Origin: an uncultured Bifidobacteriaceae bacterium
GTDB lineage: Bacteria; Actinomycetota; Actinomycetes; Actinomycetales; Bifidobacteriaceae
Reading direction: 5' to 3'
NCBI GenBank assembly: GCA_946891915.1
Contig: CAMPNN010000015.1
Coordinates: 1-23,472 of the forward strand
DNA: 23,472 nt
Part shown: piece after piece, positions 15,218 through 22,342 of the stretch
How the letters are laid out: each line of letters begins with the position of its first letter
Position numbering within the stretch: position 1 is the stretch's first letter
Made by a program: the position numbers and the translations under genes
Notes under the pieces: model-generated
Seen by the model: the letters and a program-made list of their open reading frames with translations, nothing else
The model's database searches: none
Told to the model about the DNA's origin: nothing

Positions 15218-15904
15218 GTGAAACTTGTTGTGGCAACACATAATGAGGGAAAACTCGTTGAAATTAAGTGCATTTTGCAGGAGCAGCTGGCGCAATTAGC
15301 GGATCAGTTTGATTTAATTACTGCCGGCTCGCTTGGTTTGCCGGACCCTGTGGAAACGGGTGTTACTTTTGAGCAGAATGCGTTGCTTAAGGCTCGCGAC
15401 GTTGCTTCAAGAACCGGTTTGCCCACTATTGCCGACGATTCTGGTCTTATTGTGGACGTGCTTGGCGCTGCTCCTGGCATTTTGTCTGCCAGGTGGAGCG
15501 GTGTTCATGGGGATGATAAGGCGAATAATGAGCTTCTTCTAAAGCAGCTTTTGGATATTCCAGACCAGTGCCGCACTGCGCGTTTCCGTTGCGCTGCTGC
15601 GCTCGCAATTCCTAAGGATTGCAGCGAAGTGCCGGAAGGTAGCGTTATGTCTCATGCGCGCGGGTTTGAAACTGTGCGCGTTGGGGAGATGGTTGGCAGG
15701 TTGATTCGCGAGGAGCGTGGGGATAACGGTTTTGGTTACGATCCGCTTTTTGTGCCGGATAAGCAGCCGATTCGTGACGGCGTGCAAATGGAAGGTTTGA
15801 CTAGCGCAGAGTTGACGCAGGAAGAGAAGAACGCTATTTCGCACCGCGGCCAGGCTTTGCGTGCGCTTTTGCCGGAGTTGCAGGCGCTGTTTATTACGGA
15901 GTGA
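15218..15904 (+). CDS. rdgB: non-canonical purine NTP pyrophosphatase (RdgB/HAM1)
   Basis: 228 aa. Hydrolyses dITP, XTP and ITP to the monophosphates, keeping deaminated purines out of DNA and RNA. Motifs: LVVATHNEGKLVEIK at the N-terminus, LPTIADDSGLIVDVLGAAPG (about 68-87, catalytic Asp), ARWSG, GFGYDPLFVPD (about 168-178), ISHRGQALRALL at the end. The start is GTG at 15218, supported by AAGGAGA seven nt upstream. In contrast to rph, this gene has a proper leader. Confidence 0.96.
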   Translation: MKLVVATHNEGKLVEIKCILQEQLAQLADQFDLITAGSLGLPDPVETGVTFEQNALLKARDVASRTGLPTIADDSGLIVDVLGAAPGILSARWSGVHGDDKANNELLLKQLLDIPDQCRTARFRCAAALAIPKDCSEVPEGSVMSHARGFETVRVGEMVGRLIREERGDNGFGYDPLFVPDKQPIRDGVQMEGLTSAELTQEEKNAISHRGQALRALLPELQALFITE

Positions 15905-16028
15905 GCGCGAAAGTAGTGCGAAAAATTGTTGCATAATAAGCGCGAATAAGCGTAAATATTACGAAAGTATTGCGAAAAAGCGCGAAATAATCGTAAAAAA
16001 TAAACGTAAAAGCAGACGCAAGATTACG

Positions 16029-16109
16029 TGCGCGAGATGGGACTTGAACCCACACGTCGTAAGACACAGGAACCTAAATCCTGCGCGTCTACCATTCCGC
16101 CACTCGCGC
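16029..16109 (-). tRNA. tRNA-Leu (UAG)
   Basis: About 81 nt on the minus strand. Acceptor GCGCGAG pairs with CTCGCGC, discriminator A, no encoded CCA. Anticodon arm CAGGA-TTTAGGT-TCCTG has anticodon TAG. A long variable arm (around GTCTTACGACGT) fits class II tRNA-Leu. T arm GTGGGTTCAAGTCCCAT. Lies 114 bp downstream of tRNA-Thr, probably in one transcript. Confidence 0.93.
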
Positions 16110-16223
16110 ATTGGCTCATAATGTTGAGCGCACAATACAAATCAACTCGCATAACGCAAATCAACGCTAACTAACGCAAATCAGCATAAAATCAAAAGTA
16201 TTAACGCGCTCGAATGAGTCGAG

Positions 16224-16296
16224 AGCCACTTGACAGAATCGAACTGTCGACCTTCTCATTACGAGGGAGACGCTCTACCGACTGAGCTAAAGTGGC
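16224..16296 (-). tRNA. tRNA-Thr (CGU)
   Basis: 73 nt on the minus strand. Acceptor GCCACTT pairs with AAGTGGC, discriminator T, no encoded CCA. D arm GCTCAGTCGGTAGAGC. Anticodon loop CTCGTAA gives anticodon CGT, reading ACG (Thr). The anticodon stem ends in a C-T mismatch next to the loop. T arm GACAGTTCGATTCTGTC. Confidence 0.92.
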
Positions 16297-16338
16297 GTGT
16301 AGCCCGAGACGCATTCGCGACTCGCGCACAAATCAAAA

Positions 16339-16367
16339 ACTATATATCATATTTTAGTATTTGTCCA
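16339..16367 (-). promoter_or_regulatory. promoter of tRNA-Thr / tRNA-Leu
   Basis: On the minus strand TGGACA (16367-16362), 17-bp spacer, TATAGT (16344-16339). The tRNA-Thr 5' end is 42 nt downstream. Confidence 0.65.
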
Positions 16368-16515
16368 GTCGGGCGCGCCGCACACATCGGTGTTATTGTG
16401 TTCATTTTTGTGTTCAGCTTCGCGTGTTTCTGTCTGCTTTTGTGAGTATCTTGTGAAGTGGATGATAGTGACAATTGCTGTCGCATCAGTTAAAGAAATG
16501 AAAGGACCAAAACTA

Positions 16516-18210
16516 ATGGCCATCAATCCGCCAGTTGACGCCGTAAAAACCCCAGAATGGGCTGCTCTGCAGAAGCATTACGACGAGTTGCAGGCTGAAG
16601 GTGTCTGCTTGAAGAAGTGGTTTGCTGAGGACGCAAACCGTGTGGATAAGTTGAGCTTCGAAGCTGGAGATCTCCACTTCGATCTTTCTAAGAATTTGAT
16701 TAAGCCAGAAACGCTTAAGCTTTTTGCAGACTTGGCAAAGGCTGTAAAGCTTGACGAGCGCACTAAGGCAATGTACACCGGCGTGCACATTAATAATACT
16801 GAGGATCGTGCAGTGTTGCACACTGCTTTGCGTCGTCCAGCCGAGGACGCTGGCAAGTTTGTGGTTGACGGCCAGGACACCGTTGCCGACGTTCGCGAAG
16901 TATTGGGCCGCATTTACGATTTCGCCAACAAGGTTCGCTCCGGCGAATGGAAGGGCGTTACCGGCAAGACCATTAAGACCGTTGTGAACATTGGTATCGG
17001 CGGTTCCGACTTGGGTCCGGTTATGGTTTACGAAGCTTTGAAGCCATATGCCGACGCTGGCATTAGCGCTCGCTACGTTTCTAACATTGATCCAAACGAC
17101 ATGGCCGAAAAGACCAAGGATTTGGATCCAGAAACCACCATGTTCATCATCGTTTCCAAGACCTTCACAACTTTGGAAACCTTGACCAACGCTCGTACCG
17201 CTCGTACCTGGTTGCTTAACAAGCTTCAGGAATCCGGCGCTATTGACGGTTCTGCCGCTCAAAAGGCAGATGCTGTTGCCAAGCACTTCGTGGCTGTTTC
17301 CACCAACCTTGAGAAGGTTGAAGAGTTCGGCATTAACCCAACCAACGCCTTTGGCTTCTGGAGCTGGGTTGGCGGTCGCTACTCTGTGGATTCCGCTGTT
17401 GGCACTTCTTTGGCTGTGGTTCTTGGCCCTGAGCGCTTCGAAGAGTTCTTGCACGGCTTCCACGCAATCGACACTTACTTTGCTGAAACCCCGTTCGAAA
17501 AGAACGTTGTGGTGCTTCTTGGCATGCTCAACGTGTGGTACCGCAACTTCTACAAGGTTGCTTCCCACGCTGTGCTTCCATACGACCAGTACTTGCACCG
17601 CTTCCCAGCTTATTTGCAGCAGCTCACCATGGAATCCAATGGTAAGTCTGTGCGCTGGGACGGCACTCCTGTAACCAGCGAAACTGGCGAAATCTTCTGG
17701 GGCGAGCCAGGCACCAACGGCCAGCACGCTTTCTACCAGTTGATTCACCAGGGCACTCAGCTTATTCCAGCTGACTTCATTGCCTTCGTGAACACGCCAA
17801 ATCCTACTAAGGATGGCGATCAGGATGTGCACGAGCTGTTCTTGGGCAACTATCTTGCGCAGACTAAGGCTCTTGCTTTCGGTAAGACTGCGGACGAGGT
17901 TCGCGCTGAAGGAACTCCAGAGGAGATTGTGCCGGCTCGCGTGTTCAAGGGCAACCGTCCAACCACGTCCATCTTTGGCGATGCTTTGACCCCGTTCAGC
18001 TTGGGCGAGCTTATTGCTCTCTACGAGCACATTACCTTCGTTGAAGGCACTGTGTGGGGCTTGGATTCTTACGATCAGTGGGGTGTGGAGCTTGGCAAGC
18101 AGCTTGCAAAGCAGATTACTCCTGCTATCTCTAAGGATGATGAAGCTTTGGCGGCTCAGGATGCTTCTACGCAGAGCTTGATTCGCTTCTACCGCGCTCA
18201 CCGCAAGTAG
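16516..18210 (+). CDS. pgi: glucose-6-phosphate isomerase
   Basis: 564 aa. Interconverts glucose-6-phosphate and fructose-6-phosphate, feeding the bifid shunt in bifidobacteria. Family motifs: [15 protein letters not shown] (sugar-phosphate SIS site), [37 protein letters not shown] (first GPI signature), [27 protein letters not shown] (catalytic region), and a C-terminal [19 protein letters not shown] (second signature). The start [15 protein letters not shown] has AAAGGA about nine nt upstream; the frame is open 42 codons further but that stretch is Cys/Val-rich and unlike the family. Strong preference for a few codons suggests high expression. A good terminator follows. Confidence 0.97.
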   Translation: MAINPPVDAVKTPEWAALQKHYDELQAEGVCLKKWFAEDANRVDKLSFEAGDLHFDLSKNLIKPETLKLFADLAKAVKLDERTKAMYTGVHINNTEDRAVLHTALRRPAEDAGKFVVDGQDTVADVREVLGRIYDFANKVRSGEWKGVTGKTIKTVVNIGIGGSDLGPVMVYEALKPYADAGISARYVSNIDPNDMAEKTKDLDPETTMFIIVSKTFTTLETLTNARTARTWLLNKLQESGAIDGSAAQKADAVAKHFVAVSTNLEKVEEFGINPTNAFGFWSWVGGRYSVDSAVGTSLAVVLGPERFEEFLHGFHAIDTYFAETPFEKNVVVLLGMLNVWYRNFYKVASHAVLPYDQYLHRFPAYLQQLTMESNGKSVRWDGTPVTSETGEIFWGEPGTNGQHAFYQLIHQGTQLIPADFIAFVNTPNPTKDGDQDVHELFLGNYLAQTKALAFGKTADEVRAEGTPEEIVPARVFKGNRPTTSIFGDALTPFSLGELIALYEHITFVEGTVWGLDSYDQWGVELGKQLAKQITPAISKDDEALAAQDASTQSLIRFYRAHRK

Positions 18211-18220
18211 TTGCGTGGCA

Positions 18221-18272
18221 GTTTTGTTTAGCTGTTTTGTTTAGCAGTGTTGTTTAGCTGTTTTATTTAGCG
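18221..18272. repeat. 13-bp tandem repeat (4 copies) after pgi
   Basis: GTTTTGTTTAGCT or one- to two-base variants start at 18221, 18234, 18247 and 18260 in perfect register, between the pgi stop and its terminator. Confidence 0.85.
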
Positions 18273-18287
18273 ACTGCTAGTTTATAG

Positions 18288-18326
18288 GCCTCTTGGCGAT
18301 TATTCGTCAAGAGGCTTTTTGTTTTT
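18288..18326 (+). terminator. pgi intrinsic terminator
   Basis: GCCTCTTGGCG (18288-18298) pairs with CGTCAAGAGGC (18305-18315) with one G-T pair, 6-nt loop, then TTTTTGTTTTTT. The T tract runs directly into a half copy of repeat A (GGAACATTTGCCGG at 18328). Confidence 0.9.
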
Positions 18327-18372
18327 TGGAACATTTGCCGGGGGAATTGGCAGGCGGGTTTCTTATGTGGTT

Positions 18373-18551
18373 GTGAGTGGTGGGTGTTACTTGTCTCGCA
18401 GCGCTACGCTCCTATACCTCATTTGGTCTAGTGGATAGGTAGTTAAGTTTAGTTTTTTACTTACTTTTTCTGCAAAAATAGTTATTTATCAACAAGATAT
18501 TACTATCGCTCCGCTTTTATATTGCTCGACCAAGCAACACCCACCCCTCAC
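18373..18551. repeat. family D fold-back (MITE-like) element, complete copy
   Basis: About 179 bp bounded by imperfect ~21-bp inverted repeats: left begins GTGAGTGGTGGGTGTTACTT (18373-), right ends AACACCCACCCCTCAC (18536-18551). Interior holds CGCTACGCTCCTATACC near the left end and CGCTCCGCTTTTATATTG near the right, plus an A/T-rich core (AGTTAAGTTTAGTTTTTTAC). No ORF. No clear target duplication. Any transposase would have to act in trans. Confidence 0.75.
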
Positions 18552-18554
18552 TTG

Positions 18555-18681
18555 TTAATTCACCCACTGTTGTTTTTTGGTTGGGTAGGTGCGTCTGGTG
18601 CGGTGTGTGCAGCAGCATAAGCGCTAGTGTTCTTTGAACAGCAAGTACTCAGCGTTTGCAAAGCACAACTGCAAAGCTACT
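18555..18681. repeat. conserved spacer block F, copy 1
   Basis: About 127 bp running from TTAATTCACCCAC through GGTGTGTGCAGCAGCA, CGCTAGTGTTCTTTGAAC and CAAAGCACAACTGCAAAG. Related copies are at 22225-22342 and 22963-23089. In all three it leads directly into a GAAACATTT family A unit. No ORF of note. Confidence 0.75.
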
Positions 18682-18773
18682 GAAACATTTACGGGAGTTT
18701 TTTCTCCGGCATTTGTAGCTGCGTTGGCATTTTTGTGGAACATTTGCCGGATAATTCCTGGAGTTTGTAGCTG
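18682..18773. repeat. family A hairpin pair
   Basis: Units at 18682 (GAAACATTTACGGGAG, CTCCGG-type hairpin, 40 nt + 15 nt spacer) and 18737 (GGAACATTTGCCGG, 37 nt). Period 55 again. Confidence 0.85.
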
Positions 18774-18788
18774 TTGGGTGGTGTGCAC

Positions 18789-18842
18789 GTTGGGTGTGCG
18801 CGTTGTGCGCGGGGGGTGAGTCGGCGTGTTGAGGGGGAAACG
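18789..18842. repeat. G/T-rich block repeated at the window end
   Basis: The 54 nt from GTTGGGTGTGCGCGTTGTGC to GAGGGGGAAACG are identical to 23419-23472. Together with D, F and A this makes a repeat of about 500 bp present twice in the window. The following 18843-18933 is G-rich on the plus strand and holds no gene that I can see. Confidence 0.85.
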
Positions 18843-18933
18843 TTGAGATTGCAAGGGTTTGGGGGCGCGGTGGGGGAGTTTGAGGGAGTTTCCTGAGAGT
18901 TTTCTGGGAAAAATCTTTGAAAATCTTGAAATT

Positions 18934-18977
18934 AGTATTTTTTACGACAAAGCAGCGTGAGAACAGTATTTTTTACG
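18934..18977. repeat. 13-bp direct repeats upstream of the surface-protein promoter
   Basis: AGTATTTTTTACG at 18934-18946 and 18965-18977, 31 bp apart start to start (three helical turns). They lie 75-120 bp upstream of the -35 and could be activator or repressor sites. Confidence 0.6.
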
Positions 18978-19050
18978 CTTTTATTTAGTTATTCTGGATT
19001 ATTTTAGGAAAGTTATCAACATTTTTTGTGCATGGACGGCATGTTGAGGC

Positions 19051-19081
19051 TTGACTTTTTCGAACGGGGGGGGGGTATGTT
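19051..19081 (+). promoter_or_regulatory. candidate phase-variable promoter with G10 tract in the spacer
   Basis: TTGACT (19051-19056) and TATGTT (19076-19081) are separated by 19 bp, of which the last ten are consecutive G (19066-19075). Loss of two G gives the optimal 17-bp spacer. Transcription would begin near 19088, leaving a ~100-nt leader before the ATG at 19188. Confidence 0.7.
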
Positions 19082-19118
19082 AATAGCAGCTTTCAACCAG
19101 ATGCTCTGATTCGAAAGT

Positions 19119-19165
19119 TATCCACAGAATGTGGATTTTGAATTTTTTCTTCGCAATACGCGAAG
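19119..19165 (+). promoter_or_regulatory. leader elements: DnaA-box-like site, inverted repeat and RBS-proximal hairpin
   Basis: TTATCCACA (19119-19127) equals the DnaA-box consensus and overlaps ATCCACA-GAA-TGTGGAT (19121-19137), a perfect 7-bp inverted repeat. CTTCGC-AATAC-GCGAAG (19149-19165) is a 6-bp hairpin directly upstream of the AAGAAAGGA ribosome site. They could stabilise or gate the leader of the surface-protein mRNA. Confidence 0.45.
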
Positions 19166-19187
19166 GAGAAGAAGAAAGGAAAATATT

Positions 19188-20729
19188 ATGTTGAATAAGA
19201 AGGCTATCGCCGCATTCGCTGCTGGCGCCACCCTCCTCTCCGGCTTGGCTTTTGCTGCTCCAGCATTCGCTGAGGCTGCTAAGGAAGCTGCTAAGACTGA
19301 GGAATGCGAGCCAGCTACTGCTGCTGAGCTTCTTGCTCTTCAGAGCACTATTGATAATGATCTTGAGCAGATTGAATCTGCTAAGAAGACTCTTCATAGC
19401 GAAAGGACTACTCTTGCTAAGGAGATTCGTACTCTTAATTCCCTAAAGCGTGCTCTTGATGAGGCTACTAGCAAGGATACTGCTGCTAAGAATAAGCTTG
19501 ATGAAGCTCAGAATAAGTACAATACAGCATATGGTGCGTTTGCAACAGATCCAAAGAATGCAAATGCTCATGCTACGACTGATTTCGATGGTTCCAAGGA
19601 CGGTAAGCCACTTGCTAATGCTTTGAAGAAGGCTAAGGACGATTACGGAACTGAGGGCTCTGCGGTTAAGGGTCAAGGTGGTACTTATAGTAATCCGACT
19701 GGTAGAGGTACTCAGGGTGCTAAGGCTATTGCTCAGGCGGAGTATGATGCTCAGGCTGCAGTTGTTGAGGCTCAGAAGAATACTGTTGATGATCAGGCTC
19801 AGGCTTTGAAGGATCTTCAGGCTGATTTGAATGCTGATAAGGATGAGTTTGCTAAGGCTCAGTGCAAGGGTGAGAAGACAGATCCAAAGAAGGATCCAGA
19901 CAAGAAGGATCCAGACAAGAAGGATCCAGATAAGAAGGATCCAGATAAGAAGGATCCAGACAAGAAGGATCCAACTCTAGTAACCCCAGCTCCATCTGTT
20001 GCCGCTGCTTCTGGTGCTTTGTTGCACACTAATGTTGCTTACAACGAGGCTGCTGCTGCTTATGGTACTGCTCTTAATGAGCTTAAGGATGCTCAGGCTA
20101 AGTTTGATGCGGCTGAGGCTCAGCTTAATACCTTGAAGGCTCAGGTTAAGGCTGCTTACGATAATTATCAGAACAACTTCGTGTTAGCTGGTAAGGCTGA
20201 TACTGATGCTGGTAAGGCTGCTAAGGCTGATCTTGATAATGCTGTGGCTTTGGCGCAGGCTTATGCTTCTCACGAGTATGCTGATGCTAAGAAGACTCGT
20301 GATGAGAAGAAGGCTAATCTTGATAAGGCTGGTAAGGCTCTTAATGCTGCCAAGGATAAGTATGCTGCTGCATATCTTGCCGCTGTGAAGGTTGAGGCTT
20401 CTGCTGTTAAGGGCTTCCCAGATCCAAGGAATCTTGCGGATGCTCCTGTTGACGTGTTCTCTCCAGAGGGTAAGGCTGCTGTTGGTAAGCTTGCCGCTGC
20501 TGCTGCTCAGGCTGGTAAGGCTGGCGCTGCTGCTGCTGCTGCTAACGGTGCCGCTGCTGCTAATGGCGCTAAGGCTGCTGCTGGTGAAAACGGTGGTAAG
20601 AAGAAGAACAATGCTGGTGAGGATGCTAAGAAGAAGCTCGGCCAGACTGGTGCTACTGTAGCTTTGGCTGCTGTTGCTGCTTCTGTTCTCGCTGGTGTTG
20701 GTGCTGCTCTTCGCAAGATCCGTCACTAA
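19188..20729 (+). CDS. LPXTG-like cell-wall-anchored coiled-coil surface protein
   Basis: 513 aa, family not recognised. Signal peptide: MLNKKAIAAFAAGATLLSGL with likely cleavage after AFA (28). Residues 45-226 are Ala/Lys/Asp-rich coiled coil, framed by the only two cysteines, C40 and C226. Residues 230-262 form a charged stalk of DPDKK repeats (five perfect). Residues 265-420 are a second coiled coil (YGTALNELKDAQAKFDAAEA). An Ala/Gly-rich segment leads to LGQTG (484-488), a hydrophobic stretch (ATVALAAVAASVLAGVGAAL) and RKIRH, the layout of a sortase substrate with a variant motif. The ATG at 19188 was chosen because AAGAAAGGA precedes it and the signal peptide begins there. Ala is mostly GCT and Lys mostly AAG, suggesting high expression. 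No sortase gene is in the window. Adhesin or structural role is inference. Confidence 0.85.
   Translation: MLNKKAIAAFAAGATLLSGLAFAAPAFAEAAKEAAKTEECEPATAAELLALQSTIDNDLEQIESAKKTLHSERTTLAKEIRTLNSLKRALDEATSKDTAAKNKLDEAQNKYNTAYGAFATDPKNANAHATTDFDGSKDGKPLANALKKAKDDYGTEGSAVKGQGGTYSNPTGRGTQGAKAIAQAEYDAQAAVVEAQKNTVDDQAQALKDLQADLNADKDEFAKAQCKGEKTDPKKDPDKKDPDKKDPDKKDPDKKDPDKKDPTLVTPAPSVAAASGALLHTNVAYNEAAAAYGTALNELKDAQAKFDAAEAQLNTLKAQVKAAYDNYQNNFVLAGKADTDAGKAAKADLDNAVALAQAYASHEYADAKKTRDEKKANLDKAGKALNAAKDKYAAAYLAAVKVEASAVKGFPDPRNLADAPVDVFSPEGKAAVGKLAAAAAQAGKAGAAAAAANGAAAANGAKAAAGENGGKKKNNAGEDAKKKLGQTGATVALAAVAASVLAGVGAALRKIRH
19881..19973 (+). repeat. 15-bp in-frame tandem repeat encoding the DPDKK stalk
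   Basis: GATCCAGAYAAGAAG units start at 19893, 19908, 19923, 19938 and 19953, preceded by a 12-nt variant at 19881 and ending in GATCC at 19968. Near-perfect DNA identity allows copy-number change without frameshift. Confidence 0.93.
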
Positions 20730-20779
20730 GCTAAAGCACGCTAGTGTTTGAACGCTAGGTGTTTGCACGTTAGTGCTCT

Positions 20780-20810
20780 GAGTGAGCGTGCTGTTTGAGT
20801 GCGCTCACTC
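20780..20810 (+). terminator. hairpin after the surface-protein gene
   Basis: GAGTGAGCG (20780-20788) pairs perfectly with CGCTCACTC (20802-20810), 13-nt loop. No T tract follows, so it may be a stability hairpin or a weak terminator. Upstream, AACGCTAGGTGTTTGCACGT shows short direct repeats. Confidence 0.45.
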
Positions 20811-21014
20811 CCTATAAAACTTGCACTCAACAGCGGCGGGCTTCTTTCGATTCTTAGCCGCAGGTTTTCTTGCTAATCGTGTTACTGGTTTTTACTGTTT
20901 TGCCTAATTTCCTTTTTTCGCAGTGATTGCTGGTGGCGTGGTTTTGCGAGTTGACTGTTGAGGGTGGTAAACAGCGCTGTTTTTGCTAGGGACAGTAATA
21001 GTGCTGTGATTGTT
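20811..21014. other. non-coding gap with a 14-bp palindrome
   Basis: No gene seen. AAACAGCGCTGTTT (20969-20982) is a perfect palindrome whose core matches one family B loop (CAGCGCTG). TTGACT at 20951 has no good -10 at the right distance. A small RNA is possible but not supported. Confidence 0.3.
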
Positions 21015-21066
21015 AAAGGCTTGGGATTGTGTGCTACTAGGGGCACCACCTCCCAAGCCTTTTGTT
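21015..21066 (+). terminator. strong bidirectional-type terminator hairpin
   Basis: AAAGGCTTGGGA (21015-21026) pairs perfectly with TCCCAAGCCTTT (21051-21062), with GTGC/GCAC able to pair inside the loop. Followed by TTTTG and flanked by A on the other side. About 290 nt after the surface-protein stop, so the mRNA may have a long 3' tail. Confidence 0.8.
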
Positions 21067-21190
21067 ATGCCCTCTGTTATGCTCTCTGTTATGCGCTTCG
21101 TCTTGCTCTCCGTTAAGCGCGAGTAAATAAAGGTTGCGTTACAATCCAAAAAGTTTGCATCAAAATTGGTGCATTTAACGTTTTTTATTG

Positions 21191-21250
21191 TATAATTGCA
21201 AAGTAGCAATGTCTTAAAATCTAATCTTAAAATCTAATCTTAAAATTTAA
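21191..21250 (+). promoter_or_regulatory. xre promoter and three 13-bp iteron-like repeats
   Basis: Consensus TATAAT at 21191-21196 (TTGGTG 19 bp upstream is a weak -35). Starting 15 bp later, TCTTAAAATCTAA occurs three times in tandem: 21212-21224, 21225-21237, 21238-21250 (one mismatch in the last). They would lie in the 5' leader, a place where a repressor such as the product of the next gene could act. Confidence 0.6.
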
Positions 21251-21284
21251 TCGCTATTGAATAGTTTTGTATAAGGGGACACGT

Positions 21285-21755
21285 ATGGTTTCAGTGGATA
21301 TTCGAGCGTTGCGTCGTTCGGAAAAATTAACCCAGCAAGAGTTAGCTGAAGCATTAGGAGTATCGCGTAATAGTATTGTGCGATACGAAAATGGCGAAAG
21401 TGCTATTTCAACTCGATTAATAGATAAAATTTGCAATAAGTTCAATGTTTCATTTTTTGACATCGTTCAGGAAAAAGAATTATCTGTATCCGATAAGTAT
21501 GACCTGAATATGAAGATTGAAGTGTTAAAAGAGCGAGGCGCGAAGCTATTATCTCGCTTATATAAGTACGAAGATAGTATGGGCATAAAATTTGATGATT
21601 CCTCTAACGCTTGGATTGCGATTAGTGATGATTTATCGGATGTAATTAATACCAAGATTTATGCGTCTAAGAATTTTGAAGAGATAAATCGTTATGTTGG
21701 GTATTTAGATGGCGTAGAGCGCGTGCTTGAAGCTGTGAGCTGTAATACAAAATAG
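21285..21755 (+). CDS. XRE-family helix-turn-helix regulator
   Basis: 156 aa. Residues 4-58 are an HTH_3 domain: IRALRRSEKLTQQELAEALG, VSRNSIVRYENGESAIS, ending in LIDKICNKFNVSFFDIV, the typical Cro/CI-like fold with Q18-Q19 and S28-R29 at the recognition helix. The remainder (60-156) is a helical domain with no family I recognise (KYDLNMKIEVLKERGAKLLS, FEEINRYVGYLDGVERVLEA), possibly for dimerisation. AAGGGGA seven nt upstream supports ATG 21285 over the TTG at 21267. It is a single gene with no partner toxin or protease visible downstream; the next ~450 bp are non-coding. Autoregulation through the iterons upstream is inferred. A phage or mobile-element origin is possible. Confidence 0.85.
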   Translation: MVSVDIRALRRSEKLTQQELAEALGVSRNSIVRYENGESAISTRLIDKICNKFNVSFFDIVQEKELSVSDKYDLNMKIEVLKERGAKLLSRLYKYEDSMGIKFDDSSNAWIAISDDLSDVINTKIYASKNFEEINRYVGYLDGVERVLEAVSCNTK

Positions 21756-22224
21756 TTAGTAATTGTATATGCGATTGTATGTAAATGTGAGTTTGCTATT
21801 TTCTTGAATGTGTCTATGGATCTTGGCTGGCGTGTTTTCTGGAGTGGCTGTGTGAGATAGGAATTACTTGTCTTGCAGCAATCTCTATTATTGTTTGATG
21901 TGGCGCGAGTTTTGTGGGATTTCTCTCCTCGAACGTCCCGTCCTTCGTCGCTCTGACTGTTAGAGGCTTTTTGTGTCTGCTTTGTTCTTTAAAGAATGTT
22001 GCTTCCTCAGTCCTCTTTTAGTTCTCGTAGAGAAATCCCCCAAACTCTGCGTGCTTAATCGTTAATAACCGTGTCTTATCGCAGAGATTTTTCGATTTTT
22101 CTTCTTCGCTCGGCTTGTCAGCAGCCTTCGGCTCTGACGTCCGCCTTCGTTCAGTGCGAAAAATCTCAAATCTCTACCACACTACTATCCACACGACTGA
22201 ATGACGCGCAATTAAGCCGCTAGT
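21756..22224. repeat. non-coding region with nested long inverted repeats
   Basis: No gene. First fold: 21911-21934 is matched by the reverse complement of 22021-22044 (24 nt, about 4 mismatches; core GGGATTTCTCT / AGAGAAATCCC). Second fold: GAGATTTTTCG (22084-22094) with CGAAAAATCTC (22157-22167), 11 bp perfect, enclosing GTCAG-CAGCC-TTC-GGCT-CTGAC (22117-22138). A remnant of D (ATTACTTGTCTTGCAGC) lies near 21853. Confidence 0.7.
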
Positions 22225-22342
22225 GTTTTTTGGTGTAGTAGGAGTACCTGGTGTGGTGTGTGCAGCAGCACGGACGCTAGTGTTCGATAGTCAGCAAATA
22301 CTCAGCGTCTGCAGAGCACAACTGCAAGGCACAGAAACATTT
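22225..22342. repeat. conserved spacer block F, copy 2
   Basis: Shares GGTGTGTGCAGCAGCA, CGCTAGTGTTC, CTCAGCGTCTGCA and GCACAACTGCAA with the copies at 18555 and 22963. It ends in GAAACATTTGCG, where a family C element begins inside what would have been an A unit. Confidence 0.7.

Noticed and set aside
16513..18201. Long minus-strand ORF (562 codons) opposite pgi
   Set aside because: It is the antisense shadow of a highly biased coding sequence; pgi on the plus strand has all family motifs.
19066..19075. G10 tract as a sequencing or assembly artefact
   Set aside because: Cannot be excluded from the sequence alone, but its exact fit between -35 and -10 hexamers makes a real tract more likely; length may still be off by one.
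19013..19127. Replication origin from DnaA-box-like words
   Set aside because: Only one perfect box and one near match; no box cluster, no dnaA/dnaN neighbours. Kept as a regulatory possibility.
20184..20768. Minus-strand Ser/Leu-rich ORF opposite the surface protein
   Set aside because: Caused by GCT/AAG/GAT codon bias read in antisense; no plausible protein composition or start site.
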